A DNA stretch of 64,000 bases, taken from assembly GCA_022732885.1 (NCBI GenBank), contig JAIJTS010000007.1, forward strand, positions 1 through 64,000, in the 5' to 3' direction. This document shows, piece after piece, positions 25,485-33,730 of the stretch. The translations under genes were made by a program, and so were the position numbers. The notes beneath the pieces are model-generated. The model was not told the DNA's origin. It worked only from the letters and a program-made list of their open reading frames with translations, and ran no database searches. Within the stretch, counting starts at the first letter, position 1. The number at the start of each line of letters is the position of its first letter. Source of the DNA: Atopobium sp. Lineage in GTDB: Bacteria; Actinomycetota; Coriobacteriia; Coriobacteriales; Atopobiaceae.

Positions 25485-25604
25485 TTAGCGAGAAACTCAG
25501 TCAATAACAGCTGAATGAGTAACGTTTAAGCAGATAGAATCCGTTAGACTATAGAGTTGTTACATATGATAGAAGCATGTACGCACTAACTATAAGGAGC
25601 TACG

Positions 25605-26594
25605 ATGCTAGATTCAGGTAAGAATATGGACAGGTCATATAATGATCTTATTTTTTTAAAGCCCCTTTTTCACAATAAGATTTGGGGTGGTAGAAGACTT
25701 GCTGAAGAGTATGGTTACGACATCCCTGAAGGCCCAGTAGGAGAGTGTTGGGCAATTAGTGCACACCCTAGTGGAGACTGTGAAGTTGCGTCTGGTTCAT
25801 ATGCTGGAAAAACTCTTTCTGAGCTTTGGTCAACACATCGAGAGCTTTTTGGTAATGCAGAAGGAGATCGCTTTCCACTTCTTATTAAAATTCTTGACGC
25901 AAAAGAAGATCTCTCTGTTCAGGTACATCCAGATGATAACTACGCTGCAGAGCACGAGAATGGTTCTCTGGGAAAGTCTGAATGTTGGTACATTCTGGAT
26001 GCAAAAGAGAATGGCGATATTGTTGTTGGACAAAATGCTTCTTCAAAAGAAGAGTTCGCTACATTAGTTAAACAAGGCAAGTGGAGCCAACTGCTCAATT
26101 ATGTACCAATTAAGTCAGGCGACTTCTTTAGAATCGATCCTGGTACGGTCCACGCTATTAGAACAGGTACGTTAATCCTTGAAACGCAGCAAAGCTCAGA
26201 TATCACGTACCGTGTATATGACTATGATCGTTTGGGAGACGATGGTAAACCTCGTGATTTGCATCTAGCACAGAGTCTTGAGGTCATTGATTATGCACAG
26301 AAAGCCCCAACATCTGGAAAAATTACAGCTCCAGAAATTGACGGTAAAACTGAGCTTATGAGCTGCAAGTACTTCTCGGTAGAAAAATATAAGATTCATA
26401 AGTCAAAAACTATTGCCCAGCCGTGGCCGTTTATGTGCGTAAGTGTTATTGGGGGAGAAGGTACAGTTTGTGCTGGTAGCGGTAAGGGATGTGAACATAA
26501 GCTTTATAAAGGCTCACATTTTATTGCTCCTGCACGTTCTGGTAGTCTGCACTTCTCGGGCAATATGACATTGATTACGTCTCATCTTCTTTAA
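25605..26594 (+). CDS. manA: Mannose-6-phosphate isomerase, class I
   Basis: This 329-residue cupin metalloenzyme interconverts mannose 6-phosphate and fructose 6-phosphate. Class I features: FLKPLFHNKIWGG at the start, GECWAISAHPSGD, FPLLIKILDAKEDLSVQVHPDD (zinc ligands Gln and His), KSECWYILDA (Glu ligand), and DPGTVHAIR (His ligand). The length suits the short Firmicutes/Actinobacteria form without the long C-terminal insertion of E. coli ManA. ATG 25605 follows AAGGAG. It is flanked by two lipoprotein genes but separated from the first by a terminator, so it is probably its own unit. It links mannose or mannose-containing glycans to glycolysis. Confidence 0.93.
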   Translation: MLDSGKNMDRSYNDLIFLKPLFHNKIWGGRRLAEEYGYDIPEGPVGECWAISAHPSGDCEVASGSYAGKTLSELWSTHRELFGNAEGDRFPLLIKILDAKEDLSVQVHPDDNYAAEHENGSLGKSECWYILDAKENGDIVVGQNASSKEEFATLVKQGKWSQLLNYVPIKSGDFFRIDPGTVHAIRTGTLILETQQSSDITYRVYDYDRLGDDGKPRDLHLAQSLEVIDYAQKAPTSGKITAPEIDGKTELMSCKYFSVEKYKIHKSKTIAQPWPFMCVSVIGGEGTVCAGSGKGCEHKLYKGSHFIAPARSGSLHFSGNMTLITSHLL

Positions 26595-26703
26595 TCAAGA
26601 TAAGCAGTCCTTTGAGTTAAATGTTGCACTCTCTATTACATTTGATTTGTTTGAAGTACAATGTAGAGGACTTAAGCCTTTCATACGCTAATAGGAGGAA
26701 CGT

Positions 26704-27903
26704 ATGAATAAAGAGATGATTACTCGTCGCGCTTTTGCTGGATTGGCTGCAGGAGGTGCCGCCAGTACCCTTGCTGCTTGTAATAGCGATGTTTTGCAGG
26801 CAATCTTAAATCCTGATTCTGTTCTTAGTGGATCCGATTCACAAAATGGTGGCCAGGGTGGTGACGGTGATAGTTCTTCTAAGTCAGAACTCATTAAACT
26901 TGAAGAGATTCCAGATAATCCAACGTTAACTGGAGATCTTTCCAAGATTGTTACTGGTGTATGGTGTGTTGACAATGGTGTTGGAACTAAAGGTGGATCA
27001 AAGGAAGGCAAAACCTTTGACCATGGCGGCATGCTCAATCAGGGTTATAACGATGGAACCGTTCTTTACTATTCCTTCAAAGAAGACGGCACTTTCTTTA
27101 TGCACAATTTTAAAGGCGTGAAGAATAATGGTAAGTGGGAAGCAAAGGGAACTCTTGTCATTCAATGTACTTATGATGATGGCGATAGTGTCCCTATGAC
27201 TTTTGATAAGGACGACAATAATTATTTGAAGTATGCTGATGCCAAGAGTGAGATTACGTTTAATTTTAAAAAGCTTTCTGACAATCCAGACAATACTTCA
27301 CAGATTGCTTATATTGATGGCCAGGTAGTCAATTTTGCCGCTACAATTCCAGGTACGTATTATCTTGTCGGCTTGCACTATGCAGATGGCTCTAAAGAAG
27401 ATCTGACCAGTGATCAGATTGAGTCTATGAATAAGGGTTCTGGCGCAGCGTATACCTTCTCTGCTCATAAGGAGGGAACTGCTGCACTGTTCTATCCAGA
27501 CGGTAGCGTTTCTCCTATTCAGATTGTTGCAGAAGAGCCTTCGTCAGATGGTCTCTCTTTCCCCATTCTTGCTCAGGGTTTTTCACAAGACCAACAGATA
27601 TCTAAGTCTGTTCTATACACTACTGCGGAAGATAAAAAGGTTCTCAGTATTGATACTCCTGGATATACTCTTAAGTTTGCCCTCATTAATCACCGTGAGG
27701 ATAATTGGGCTAAATATGCGTATCCACCAAAGGCTCAGTTCCCTTGGCAGCCAGATGGTAAGGGTGGCTATACGCTAGTAACGCCTACTTCTTCTGGTTC
27801 TGGTAACGGCGGCAGCTCTTCTGGTAACGGCGGCAGCTCTTCAGGAAATGGCGGTAGTTCCTCAGGAAATGGCGGCGGCAAGGGCGGTTCTGGTAAGAAA
27901 TAG
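26704..27903 (+). CDS. Lipoprotein with Tat-like signal and Gly/Ser/Asn-repeat tail
   Basis: This 399-residue exported protein has a signal reading ITRRAFAGLAAGGAASTLAAC, a twin-arginine-like motif with a lipobox (Cys at ~26), which predicts a folded, lipid-anchored substrate. The body (about 60-355) has no motif I recognise; repeated WE, YSFKEDGTFFMHNF and lipocalin-like beta segments suggest a beta-rich fold. The tail is a tandem repeat of SSSGNGG ending in GGKGGSGKK. ATG 26704 follows AGGAGG. It follows manA by 109 bp and ends at a strong terminator. The repeat could act as a flexible wall-spanning stalk in reverse orientation. Function unknown. Confidence 0.85.
   Translation: MNKEMITRRAFAGLAAGGAASTLAACNSDVLQAILNPDSVLSGSDSQNGGQGGDGDSSSKSELIKLEEIPDNPTLTGDLSKIVTGVWCVDNGVGTKGGSKEGKTFDHGGMLNQGYNDGTVLYYSFKEDGTFFMHNFKGVKNNGKWEAKGTLVIQCTYDDGDSVPMTFDKDDNNYLKYADAKSEITFNFKKLSDNPDNTSQIAYIDGQVVNFAATIPGTYYLVGLHYADGSKEDLTSDQIESMNKGSGAAYTFSAHKEGTAALFYPDGSVSPIQIVAEEPSSDGLSFPILAQGFSQDQQISKSVLYTTAEDKKVLSIDTPGYTLKFALINHREDNWAKYAYPPKAQFPWQPDGKGGYTLVTPTSSGSGNGGSSSGNGGSSSGNGGSSSGNGGGKGGSGKK
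27790..27875 (+). repeat. 21-bp coding tandem repeat (SSSGNGG)
   Basis: About four copies of a 21-bp unit encode SSSGNGG, the first two nearly identical in DNA and the later ones drifting at third positions. Copy number could change by slippage and alter the tail length of the lipoprotein. Confidence 0.8.
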
Positions 27904-27934
27904 TTACAGCCGTTTCTGTCATCTTTTACTAACA

Positions 27935-27967
27935 AAAAAAGCAGGCATATGATATGCCTGCTTTTTT
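27935..27967. terminator. Bidirectional Rho-independent terminator
   Basis: A-run, then GCAGGCA(TAT) paired with (ATA)TGCCTGC, then T-run. It is symmetrical, so it can serve the lipoprotein gene on the plus strand and mscL on the minus strand. Confidence 0.85.
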
Positions 27968-28019
27968 CTTGTATGTACTCTAGGTACGTAAAGAGCGTGC
28001 TTACAGCTTAACGATGATG

Positions 28020-28469
28020 TTACGCAGCGTGTGCGCCGCCCTCAATCTCACCAGTGCAGTGTGGGCAGCGAGTTGCGCCTTCTTTAACCTCTTCAAGGCA
28101 GTGTGGGCAATGTGGAGCTGCAACTTCTTCAACAGCCTCTTCTTCGTCCTTCTTAAGCTTGGAAGCCTTCATAAACTTGTTGAGGGCCTTAACCATGCAG
28201 AAGACAATGAATGCAATGATCAAGAAGTTGATGATTGCGCTGATAAATGCTCCAAAGTCAATGCCGTTCTGGGTACCAGGGACTGGAATGGAAAGACCAG
28301 ACACCTCGGTGCCGCCGCCAGAAACCAGCTTAATAAATGGGTTAATGATGTCATTGACAAGGGAGGTAACAATAGCGGTAAATGCGCCGCCAATGATGAT
28401 ACCAATAGCCATGTCCATGACATTACCCTGCTGGATAAACTCTTTGAACTCCTCAAAAAACTTTTTCAT
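28020..28469 (-). CDS. mscL: Large-conductance mechanosensitive channel MscL with zinc-ribbon tail
   Basis: This 149-residue channel opens under membrane tension and releases solutes on osmotic downshock. MscL features: FFEEFKEFIQQGNVMDMAIGIIIGGAF (amphipathic helix and first membrane helix), the periplasmic loop, and FLIIAFIVFCMVKALNK (second helix). After the charged cytoplasmic segment KKDEEEAVEE comes a C-x-x-C pair (C121, C124) and a second (C135, C138), a zinc-ribbon-like module not found in E. coli MscL. ATG 28469 follows AAAGG; the longer upstream frame is not needed. It lies 61 bases after the M32 peptidase on the same strand and could be co-transcribed with it. Confidence 0.94.
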   Translation of the reverse strand: MKKFFEEFKEFIQQGNVMDMAIGIIIGGAFTAIVTSLVNDIINPFIKLVSGGGTEVSGLSIPVPGTQNGIDFGAFISAIINFLIIAFIVFCMVKALNKFMKASKLKKDEEEAVEEVAAPHCPHCLEEVKEGATRCPHCTGEIEGGAHAA

Positions 28470-28530
28470 TTCATACCTTTCATGTAATGGGTAGAGGATA
28501 GTTATTTTCACTCGTGCTTATGGTGTACGC

Positions 28531-30087
28531 TTATGCGCTGGTTAGACCATAAATGCGAGAGTATTTGTCGGTTAGATACTTAGTGTAGTAGTGGACGTCA
28601 AATGGCTCGCCGCATGCGCCTAAGATGAGCTCCTTGGAGTCTTTTGCGCGACCCCAAGTCCAGATGCGGCTACCAAGCCATTCCCTGATTGGAGCAAGGT
28701 CTCCAGATGCGCAGACGGCATCAAAGTCCATGCCCTCAGCAATCATGGCGTGCTTGTACTGAGCACCATAAGCGCTACCTAGAGCATAGGTTGGGAAGTA
28801 ACCAAACTCACCCCATGACCAGTGAACATCCTGAAGAGCGCCTTCGGTATTATTTGGAACCGTAACGCCCAGGTACTGCTTGTACTTCTCGGCCCAAAGA
28901 GCTGGGACATCTTTTGCAGTAATCTCGCCAGCCAAAAGTGCCTGCTCCATCTCATAACGAATAAGAATGTGCAGTGGATACGTGAGCTCGTCTGCCTCGG
29001 TACGAATGAGACTTGGCTGTACCTTATTAGCTGCCGAGAAGAGCTGGAAGGCAGTAACACGATTAAGCTGGCCAGGGAAGTGCTTACGCATAAGCTGGAT
29101 TAGAGGCTCAGCAAATGCCTCAGAAAGACCAACGTAGTTCTCAAAGAATCTGGACTGGGATTCATGCATACCCATAGAGGTGCCAGAGCTTAGAGAAGTG
29201 AATCGGTACTCCCAGTTGATTCCTTGTTCGTAGAGGGCATGGCCGTTCTCATGCAGCATGGAATAGACATTGGAAAGGACGTTGTTCTCGTAAGCGTGGC
29301 TGGCAACCATGACAAAGCCAATACCAGGGCCACCAGTGTAAGGGTGCTCGGTTTTACCAAGCCAATAAGCATCCTCGTCAAGACCCTGAAGTTTTACCAG
29401 GTCCTTTGCAAGGTCCCACTGACGATTGACGTCAAACTTGCCCTCAAGAGGCTTGGTGCTTGGCTGGCGCTTTGAAGCCATGCAATCGGCAACCAGAGGA
29501 ACTACCACTTCTTTAACGTTATTGAAGAAGGTGTTGTAGAACTCTCTGTTGGTATCGTGCTCAAAATCGCTAAGCAACAGGTCATATGGATCTTTGGAAG
29601 CATCGCGGGCCTGGCACATCTCTTTGCAAAGCTCAATCAGGCCGTCCAGCTTTGGTGCAAACAGTGACCAGTCATCGCTGCTCTTTGCCTGCTCCCAGAC
29701 CTCGTTAGCCTCTGTGGCAAGACGAACAAAGTTACTCTGCAGCTCAACAGGTACGTCTACCAGCTTACTTCTATCACGGCGAAGAATTTTTACTTGTGCT
29801 CGATGAGTTTCATCAAGCAGTGCGCGGTTCTCGTGAAGTCTATCAAGCAGTGCGCCAACAGCAGGATCGCAGAGGGTCTCCTGGACTTGTTCGCCAAGGA
29901 TTGCCAGAGCTTCTCCACGCTCTTCAGCAGCTTTTTTTGGATCAATACATGGTCCAAAAGAACCAATCTCGTTAGCTGCATAGCTGAGGGCAAAAAGTTT
30001 CTTTTCTAGCTCATCAAGTTTAGCGATATCATTGCGGGGATTTGAAAGCGCTGCATTTAATTCAACAGTGTTATTTGCGCTGTCCAT
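28531..30087 (-). CDS. M32-family thermostable-type carboxypeptidase
   Basis: This 518-residue cytoplasmic metallocarboxypeptidase is of the Taq/M32 family and removes C-terminal residues from peptides, except proline. The zinc site is H279-E-N-G-H283 within YSMLHENGHALYEQG, and the third ligand is in the MHESQSRFFEN segment a little downstream. Other family signatures are HPYTGGPGIG near the start of the catalytic half and TEADELTYPLHI. Length is standard. ATG 30087 has no strong ribosome site visible immediately upstream (AGAGAGGA, ~10 bases). It is divergent from the aminotransferase gene and upstream of mscL. It fits a peptide-fermenting lifestyle. Confidence 0.93.
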   Translation of the reverse strand: MDSANNTVELNAALSNPRNDIAKLDELEKKLFALSYAANEIGSFGPCIDPKKAAEERGEALAILGEQVQETLCDPAVGALLDRLHENRALLDETHRAQVKILRRDRSKLVDVPVELQSNFVRLATEANEVWEQAKSSDDWSLFAPKLDGLIELCKEMCQARDASKDPYDLLLSDFEHDTNREFYNTFFNNVKEVVVPLVADCMASKRQPSTKPLEGKFDVNRQWDLAKDLVKLQGLDEDAYWLGKTEHPYTGGPGIGFVMVASHAYENNVLSNVYSMLHENGHALYEQGINWEYRFTSLSSGTSMGMHESQSRFFENYVGLSEAFAEPLIQLMRKHFPGQLNRVTAFQLFSAANKVQPSLIRTEADELTYPLHILIRYEMEQALLAGEITAKDVPALWAEKYKQYLGVTVPNNTEGALQDVHWSWGEFGYFPTYALGSAYGAQYKHAMIAEGMDFDAVCASGDLAPIREWLGSRIWTWGRAKDSKELILGACGEPFDVHYYTKYLTDKYSRIYGLTSA

Positions 30088-30280
30088 AAAAATCCTCTCT
30101 ACAAAATTAGATGTGACCAGTTATTTTATTGGTCTACAAAACCGTTCAGCGTTTACGCTATATTTTACCCTGTAATTTGTTCATATTTGAGCGATACTAA
30201 AAAGACTACGTCCTAAAACAATAAGCACATCTTTTCGGCACAATTTTGTCTCAAGATGACTTGTAAGGAGTAAAAGTTCT

Positions 30281-31579
30281 ATGGATGACAGCAGAATCTC
30301 GTTTGATCAATGGTCTGATCTGTACGCTGATCGAGTTCAAACCATGCGAAAGAGTGAAGTACGAGATTTATTTGCCGCCTTGTCTCGTCCAGGCATTATC
30401 GCATTGTCTGGTGGACTTCCAGATATTTCTTCGCTGCCGCTTGATCAGGTTGCAGAGTGTGCTCGACGCTGTGTTGCCGTTGAAGGTCTTAGATCACTTC
30501 AGTACGGTAACTCCGATGGCCGTATTGAGTGCAGAAGAACCGTTTGCAAAATTTTAGCAGCTCAGGGCGTTGAAGCTGATCCTGATGAGATGATTTTGAC
30601 TTCTGGCTCTCAGCAGGCGCTTGACTTCTTAGGTCGCGTTTTCCTTAATCCAGGTGACGATATTATCTGTGAGGGTCCAAGTTATCTTGGAGCGTTTCAG
30701 GCATTCTCTGCGTATGAGCCTACCGTTCACACTATTGATATGGACGAAGAGGGTATTAGAACTGATTTGCTTGAGGTAAAGCTTAAAGAGCTGGCAAGCC
30801 AAGGTAGAAAGCCCAAGTTCATCTACGTTATTCCTAACTTTAACAATCCTGCAGGTATTACTATGTCAATGTCAAGGCGTTTGCGTCTTCTTGAGTTGGC
30901 TCACCTGTACAATATTCCTGTGGTAGAAGATGATCCGTATGGTCTTATCCGCTTTGAGGGAGAAGATCTAACGCGTCTTAAAACGCTTGATCCAAACGTT
31001 ATTTATTTGGGTACTACCTCAAAGATTTTTGCTCCTGGATTGCGTCTTGCATGGATGGTTGCGCCTCGTCACTTCCTTGAGCGCATCAACCTTGCTAAGT
31101 CTGGTTCTGATCTGTGTACCAGTCCGTTTAACATGATTCTTGCCGAGCACTACTTCAATGAAGTTGATTGGCAGGCAGCGCTTGAGGTGTCTAAGTCTCG
31201 ATATAAAGAGAGAAAAGACGCCATGTTGGCAGCGCTTGCGGAGTTCTTCCCTAAAGACGTTACCTGGACTAAGCCAGAAGGTGGTCTGTTCCTGTGGGTA
31301 ACCTTCCCACCATACCTTAACACTGAGCAGTTGCTTCCTCGTGCAATCGAAGAGGGAGTTGCCTTTGTACCGGGTGTTTATTGCTATCCTGACCAGCGTA
31401 TTAGTTCAAGTATGCGTCTGTGTTACTCATTTGAGACGCCAGAGCGCATCTACGAGGCAATTCGCAGGTTGTCTTTGTGCGTACAAGATCGTATGGCGCT
31501 GTATCGCGCATTTTTGGAAGCAGGGGCTCTACCTGAGTCTTCTCATTCTGAATCTTATTCTTCTGCAAAGGAGTGTTAA
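30281..31579 (+). CDS. PLP-dependent aminotransferase, class I (2-aminoadipate/MocR-domain type)
   Basis: This 432-residue fold-type I transaminase has ALSGGLPDISSLP, YGNSDGRIECRR, LTSGSQQALDFL, IPNFNNPAG for substrate carboxylate and PLP contacts, EDDPYG with the PLP Asp, and GTTSKIFAPGLRLAW with the Schiff-base Lys248. It is closest in pattern to LysN/ARO8-like enzymes that act on 2-aminoadipate, aromatic or branched amino acids. No N-terminal GntR helix-turn-helix is attached. ATG 30281 follows AAGGAG. The Ddl-like gene starts three bases after its stop, and a ROK kinase follows, so the three form one operon. The physiological substrate is not determined. Confidence 0.9.
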   Translation: MDDSRISFDQWSDLYADRVQTMRKSEVRDLFAALSRPGIIALSGGLPDISSLPLDQVAECARRCVAVEGLRSLQYGNSDGRIECRRTVCKILAAQGVEADPDEMILTSGSQQALDFLGRVFLNPGDDIICEGPSYLGAFQAFSAYEPTVHTIDMDEEGIRTDLLEVKLKELASQGRKPKFIYVIPNFNNPAGITMSMSRRLRLLELAHLYNIPVVEDDPYGLIRFEGEDLTRLKTLDPNVIYLGTTSKIFAPGLRLAWMVAPRHFLERINLAKSGSDLCTSPFNMILAEHYFNEVDWQAALEVSKSRYKERKDAMLAALAEFFPKDVTWTKPEGGLFLWVTFPPYLNTEQLLPRAIEEGVAFVPGVYCYPDQRISSSMRLCYSFETPERIYEAIRRLSLCVQDRMALYRAFLEAGALPESSHSESYSSAKEC

Positions 31580-31581
31580 GT

Positions 31582-32583
31582 ATGGCTACAAAAGTTGCTG
31601 TCATTATGGGTGGAGCTTCATTTGAGAGGAACTTCTCGCTCAAAAGTGGAGCTCTTGTTTCAGAGGCTCTGGAGAAACAGGGCTATGAGGTTGTGCCTCT
31701 TGATGCTGATGCTCATCTGGTAGACACTCTGAGGGCCGAGAAACCCGATGTTGCTTTTGTTTGTCTTCATGGCTCAGGTGGAGAAGATGGTGCAGTACCA
31801 GCACTTTTGGAGTTTCTTAAGATTCCGTATGTGGGTTCAAGGCCTGCATCTTGCAGGGCTGCATGGAATAAGGCAGATATGCCGTTCATTGTGCGCCAGG
31901 CTTGGTCAAAGGAGGAGTCTGAAGTTATTTGGCCTCCTCAGATTGTTCTGACTGCAAGCGCTTTTAAAGATCTGGGGGCAGCAGCTGCTCTTGACTTGGT
32001 TCCTGAGCGTCTTGGTGGCGGCGTTGGCTTTCCTCTAGCAGTTAAACCAGTCCACGGTGGCTCTGCTATGGGACTTTCTAAAGTTGATAGTGCAGAGCAG
32101 CTTGGACAGGCACTGCTTGGCGCATTTAGCTTTGATGACTCCGTTATTATCCAGCAGTGGGTTGATGGGGTTGAGGTAAGCGTTACGGTGCTGTCTGATG
32201 CAGAAGGTAAGAAGACTCTGCCTCCAGTAGAGATTTCAGTGACCGAGGGTATTTACGATACAGATGCTCGCCTTGATCCAGAGCGTATCCAGCATTTCTG
32301 CCCTCCTCGCTCTGAGTCTTTGTCAGCTCTTGGCGCAGATCCAGCTGTTGCTCGTGAGGCTCTTGAACGCGCCGCACTTGAGGTGTTTACTGCGTACGGA
32401 TGCAGAGATCTTGCGCGAATTGATTTTATCTGGGATGGACATCACGTTATGGTCATGGGTTTGAAGACGTTCCCAGGACTCACTGAGACCTCGCTTGTTC
32501 CAATGGCAATTGAGACTGCGGGATACGCTGTTGAAGATGTTCTTGCACGACTTGTTGAGGGAGCACTTAAGCGTGGCAACTAG
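31582..32583 (+). CDS. D-alanine-D-alanine ligase-like ATP-grasp protein lacking metal ligands
   Basis: This 333-residue protein has the Ddl fold and many Ddl landmarks: MGGASFERNFSLKSG, LHGSGGEDGAVPALLEF, PYVGSRPASCRAAWNK, KPVHGGSAMGLSKV, and ARIDFIW. However, the usual metal-binding E-x-N-T-x-P-G-M-T reads GLKTFPGLT, so the Glu and Asn that coordinate magnesium are Gly and Lys. The YDYxAKY loop is also changed to YDTDARL. It may be catalytically weak, regulatory or acting on another substrate, unless a second ddl exists elsewhere. ATG 31582 follows AAGGAG. It lies between an aminotransferase (3-base gap) and a ROK kinase (7-base gap). Confidence 0.85.
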   Translation: MATKVAVIMGGASFERNFSLKSGALVSEALEKQGYEVVPLDADAHLVDTLRAEKPDVAFVCLHGSGGEDGAVPALLEFLKIPYVGSRPASCRAAWNKADMPFIVRQAWSKEESEVIWPPQIVLTASAFKDLGAAAALDLVPERLGGGVGFPLAVKPVHGGSAMGLSKVDSAEQLGQALLGAFSFDDSVIIQQWVDGVEVSVTVLSDAEGKKTLPPVEISVTEGIYDTDARLDPERIQHFCPPRSESLSALGADPAVAREALERAALEVFTAYGCRDLARIDFIWDGHHVMVMGLKTFPGLTETSLVPMAIETAGYAVEDVLARLVEGALKRGN

Positions 32584-32590
32584 GAGGGTC

Positions 32591-33559
32591 ATGGAATACG
32601 TACTGGGCATTGATGTTGGTGGCACCTCCATCAAACTGGGACTGTTCTCAGCAGAGGGAGAATTGCTTTCTGAGCAGAAGGTTAAGACACCAGCACTTGA
32701 TAACGAGGACGGTTATCAGACGGTAACCGATGCCATTAGGCTTATCGTTCATGGTCAAAAGGCTAGCCGCAATGATGTTATTGCGTGTGGTTTGGATATT
32801 CCAGGTCCTGTTGCAGATGACGGAACCGTTGGTCTTCTCGCCAATGTAGATATTGACCCCGAGGGATTAGTGCAGGCAATCAATATGTGTCTGCCAAATG
32901 CGACCATTGCGTTTGTCAACGATGCAAACGCTGCCGCTCTTGGCGAGGCTTGGGCTGGTGTTGCTGTGGGCGTGCCGTCTTTTGTGCTGATAGCGCTGGG
33001 AACAGGCGTCGGAGCTGGTGTTGTTGTAGATGGCAAGCTGGTCGCGGGCGCCTTTGGTGCTGGCGGTGAGATTGGCCATATTATTGTCGAACCAGAAGAG
33101 ACACTGACCTGCGGTTGTGGTCGTCATGGCTGTTTGGAACAATATGCTTCCGCAAAAGGTGTTGTCCGTCTGTACCTGGAAGAATGTGCAGAGCGCGGTG
33201 TTGTTCCTGTGAATATTGAGCATGAGACCGATACCGTATCTGTGTTTAGAGCCCACGCTCAAGGCGATGAGTGCGCAACTCTTGCCATACATAAGATGTG
33301 TCACTATTTGGGCCTTGCTATGGCGCAGGTTTCGTGCGTGGTTGATCCTGCTATGTTTTTGATAGGCGGTGGTGTGGCAGGATCGTTTGCAACATTTGCT
33401 TCGGAGCTTCGCGAGAGCTTTGAGCAGTACGCTTTACCTGTTAGCCAAGGTGCTCGTATTGAGGCTGCAAGCCTAGGAAATCAGGCTGCGATGTATGGTT
33501 GTGCGTATGAGGCATTGCGTCTGAGAAAAGAGCGTTTTGGTCAAGAGAATGTAGAGTAA
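32591..33559 (+). CDS. ROK-family sugar kinase, probable glucokinase
   Basis: This 322-residue ROK kinase phosphorylates glucose or a related sugar with ATP. It has GIDVGGTSIKLGLF (phosphate loop), VNDANAAALGE (catalytic Asp), GTGVGAGVVVDG, GEIGHI (His zinc ligand) and the cysteine zinc motif CGCGRHGCLEQYAS that defines the family. The CGCGxxGC pattern and length fit glucokinases of Gram-positive bacteria, but N-acetylglucosamine or allose kinases are alternatives. ATG 32591 follows GGAGGG. It is the third gene of the aminotransferase operon and ends at a strong terminator before fruA. Confidence 0.9.
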   Translation: MEYVLGIDVGGTSIKLGLFSAEGELLSEQKVKTPALDNEDGYQTVTDAIRLIVHGQKASRNDVIACGLDIPGPVADDGTVGLLANVDIDPEGLVQAINMCLPNATIAFVNDANAAALGEAWAGVAVGVPSFVLIALGTGVGAGVVVDGKLVAGAFGAGGEIGHIIVEPEETLTCGCGRHGCLEQYASAKGVVRLYLEECAERGVVPVNIEHETDTVSVFRAHAQGDECATLAIHKMCHYLGLAMAQVSCVVDPAMFLIGGGVAGSFATFASELRESFEQYALPVSQGARIEAASLGNQAAMYGCAYEALRLRKERFGQENVE

Positions 33560-33649
33560 GTAGATACTTCCTGCAATTGACTTTTGGCCTAACGTTTCTA
33601 TGCAAAACATAACTAACCAACTAATTTTTACGTAAAAGTATGGTTATTT

Positions 33650-33683
33650 AAGCTGCTCAGTGCTAACATTGAGCAGCTTTTTT
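33650..33683 (+). terminator. Rho-independent terminator between the ROK kinase gene and fruA
   Basis: A 10-bp stem (AAGCTGCTCA with TGAGCAGCTT), a 10-nt loop and a T-run. It lies only 48 bases before the fruA start, so it could also act as a leader attenuator if the fruA promoter is upstream. Confidence 0.85.
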
Positions 33684-33730
33684 GGTTGTGTTTGGAACAA
33701 TTCTAAGCACTAGGATGAAAGGGGAGTGCT

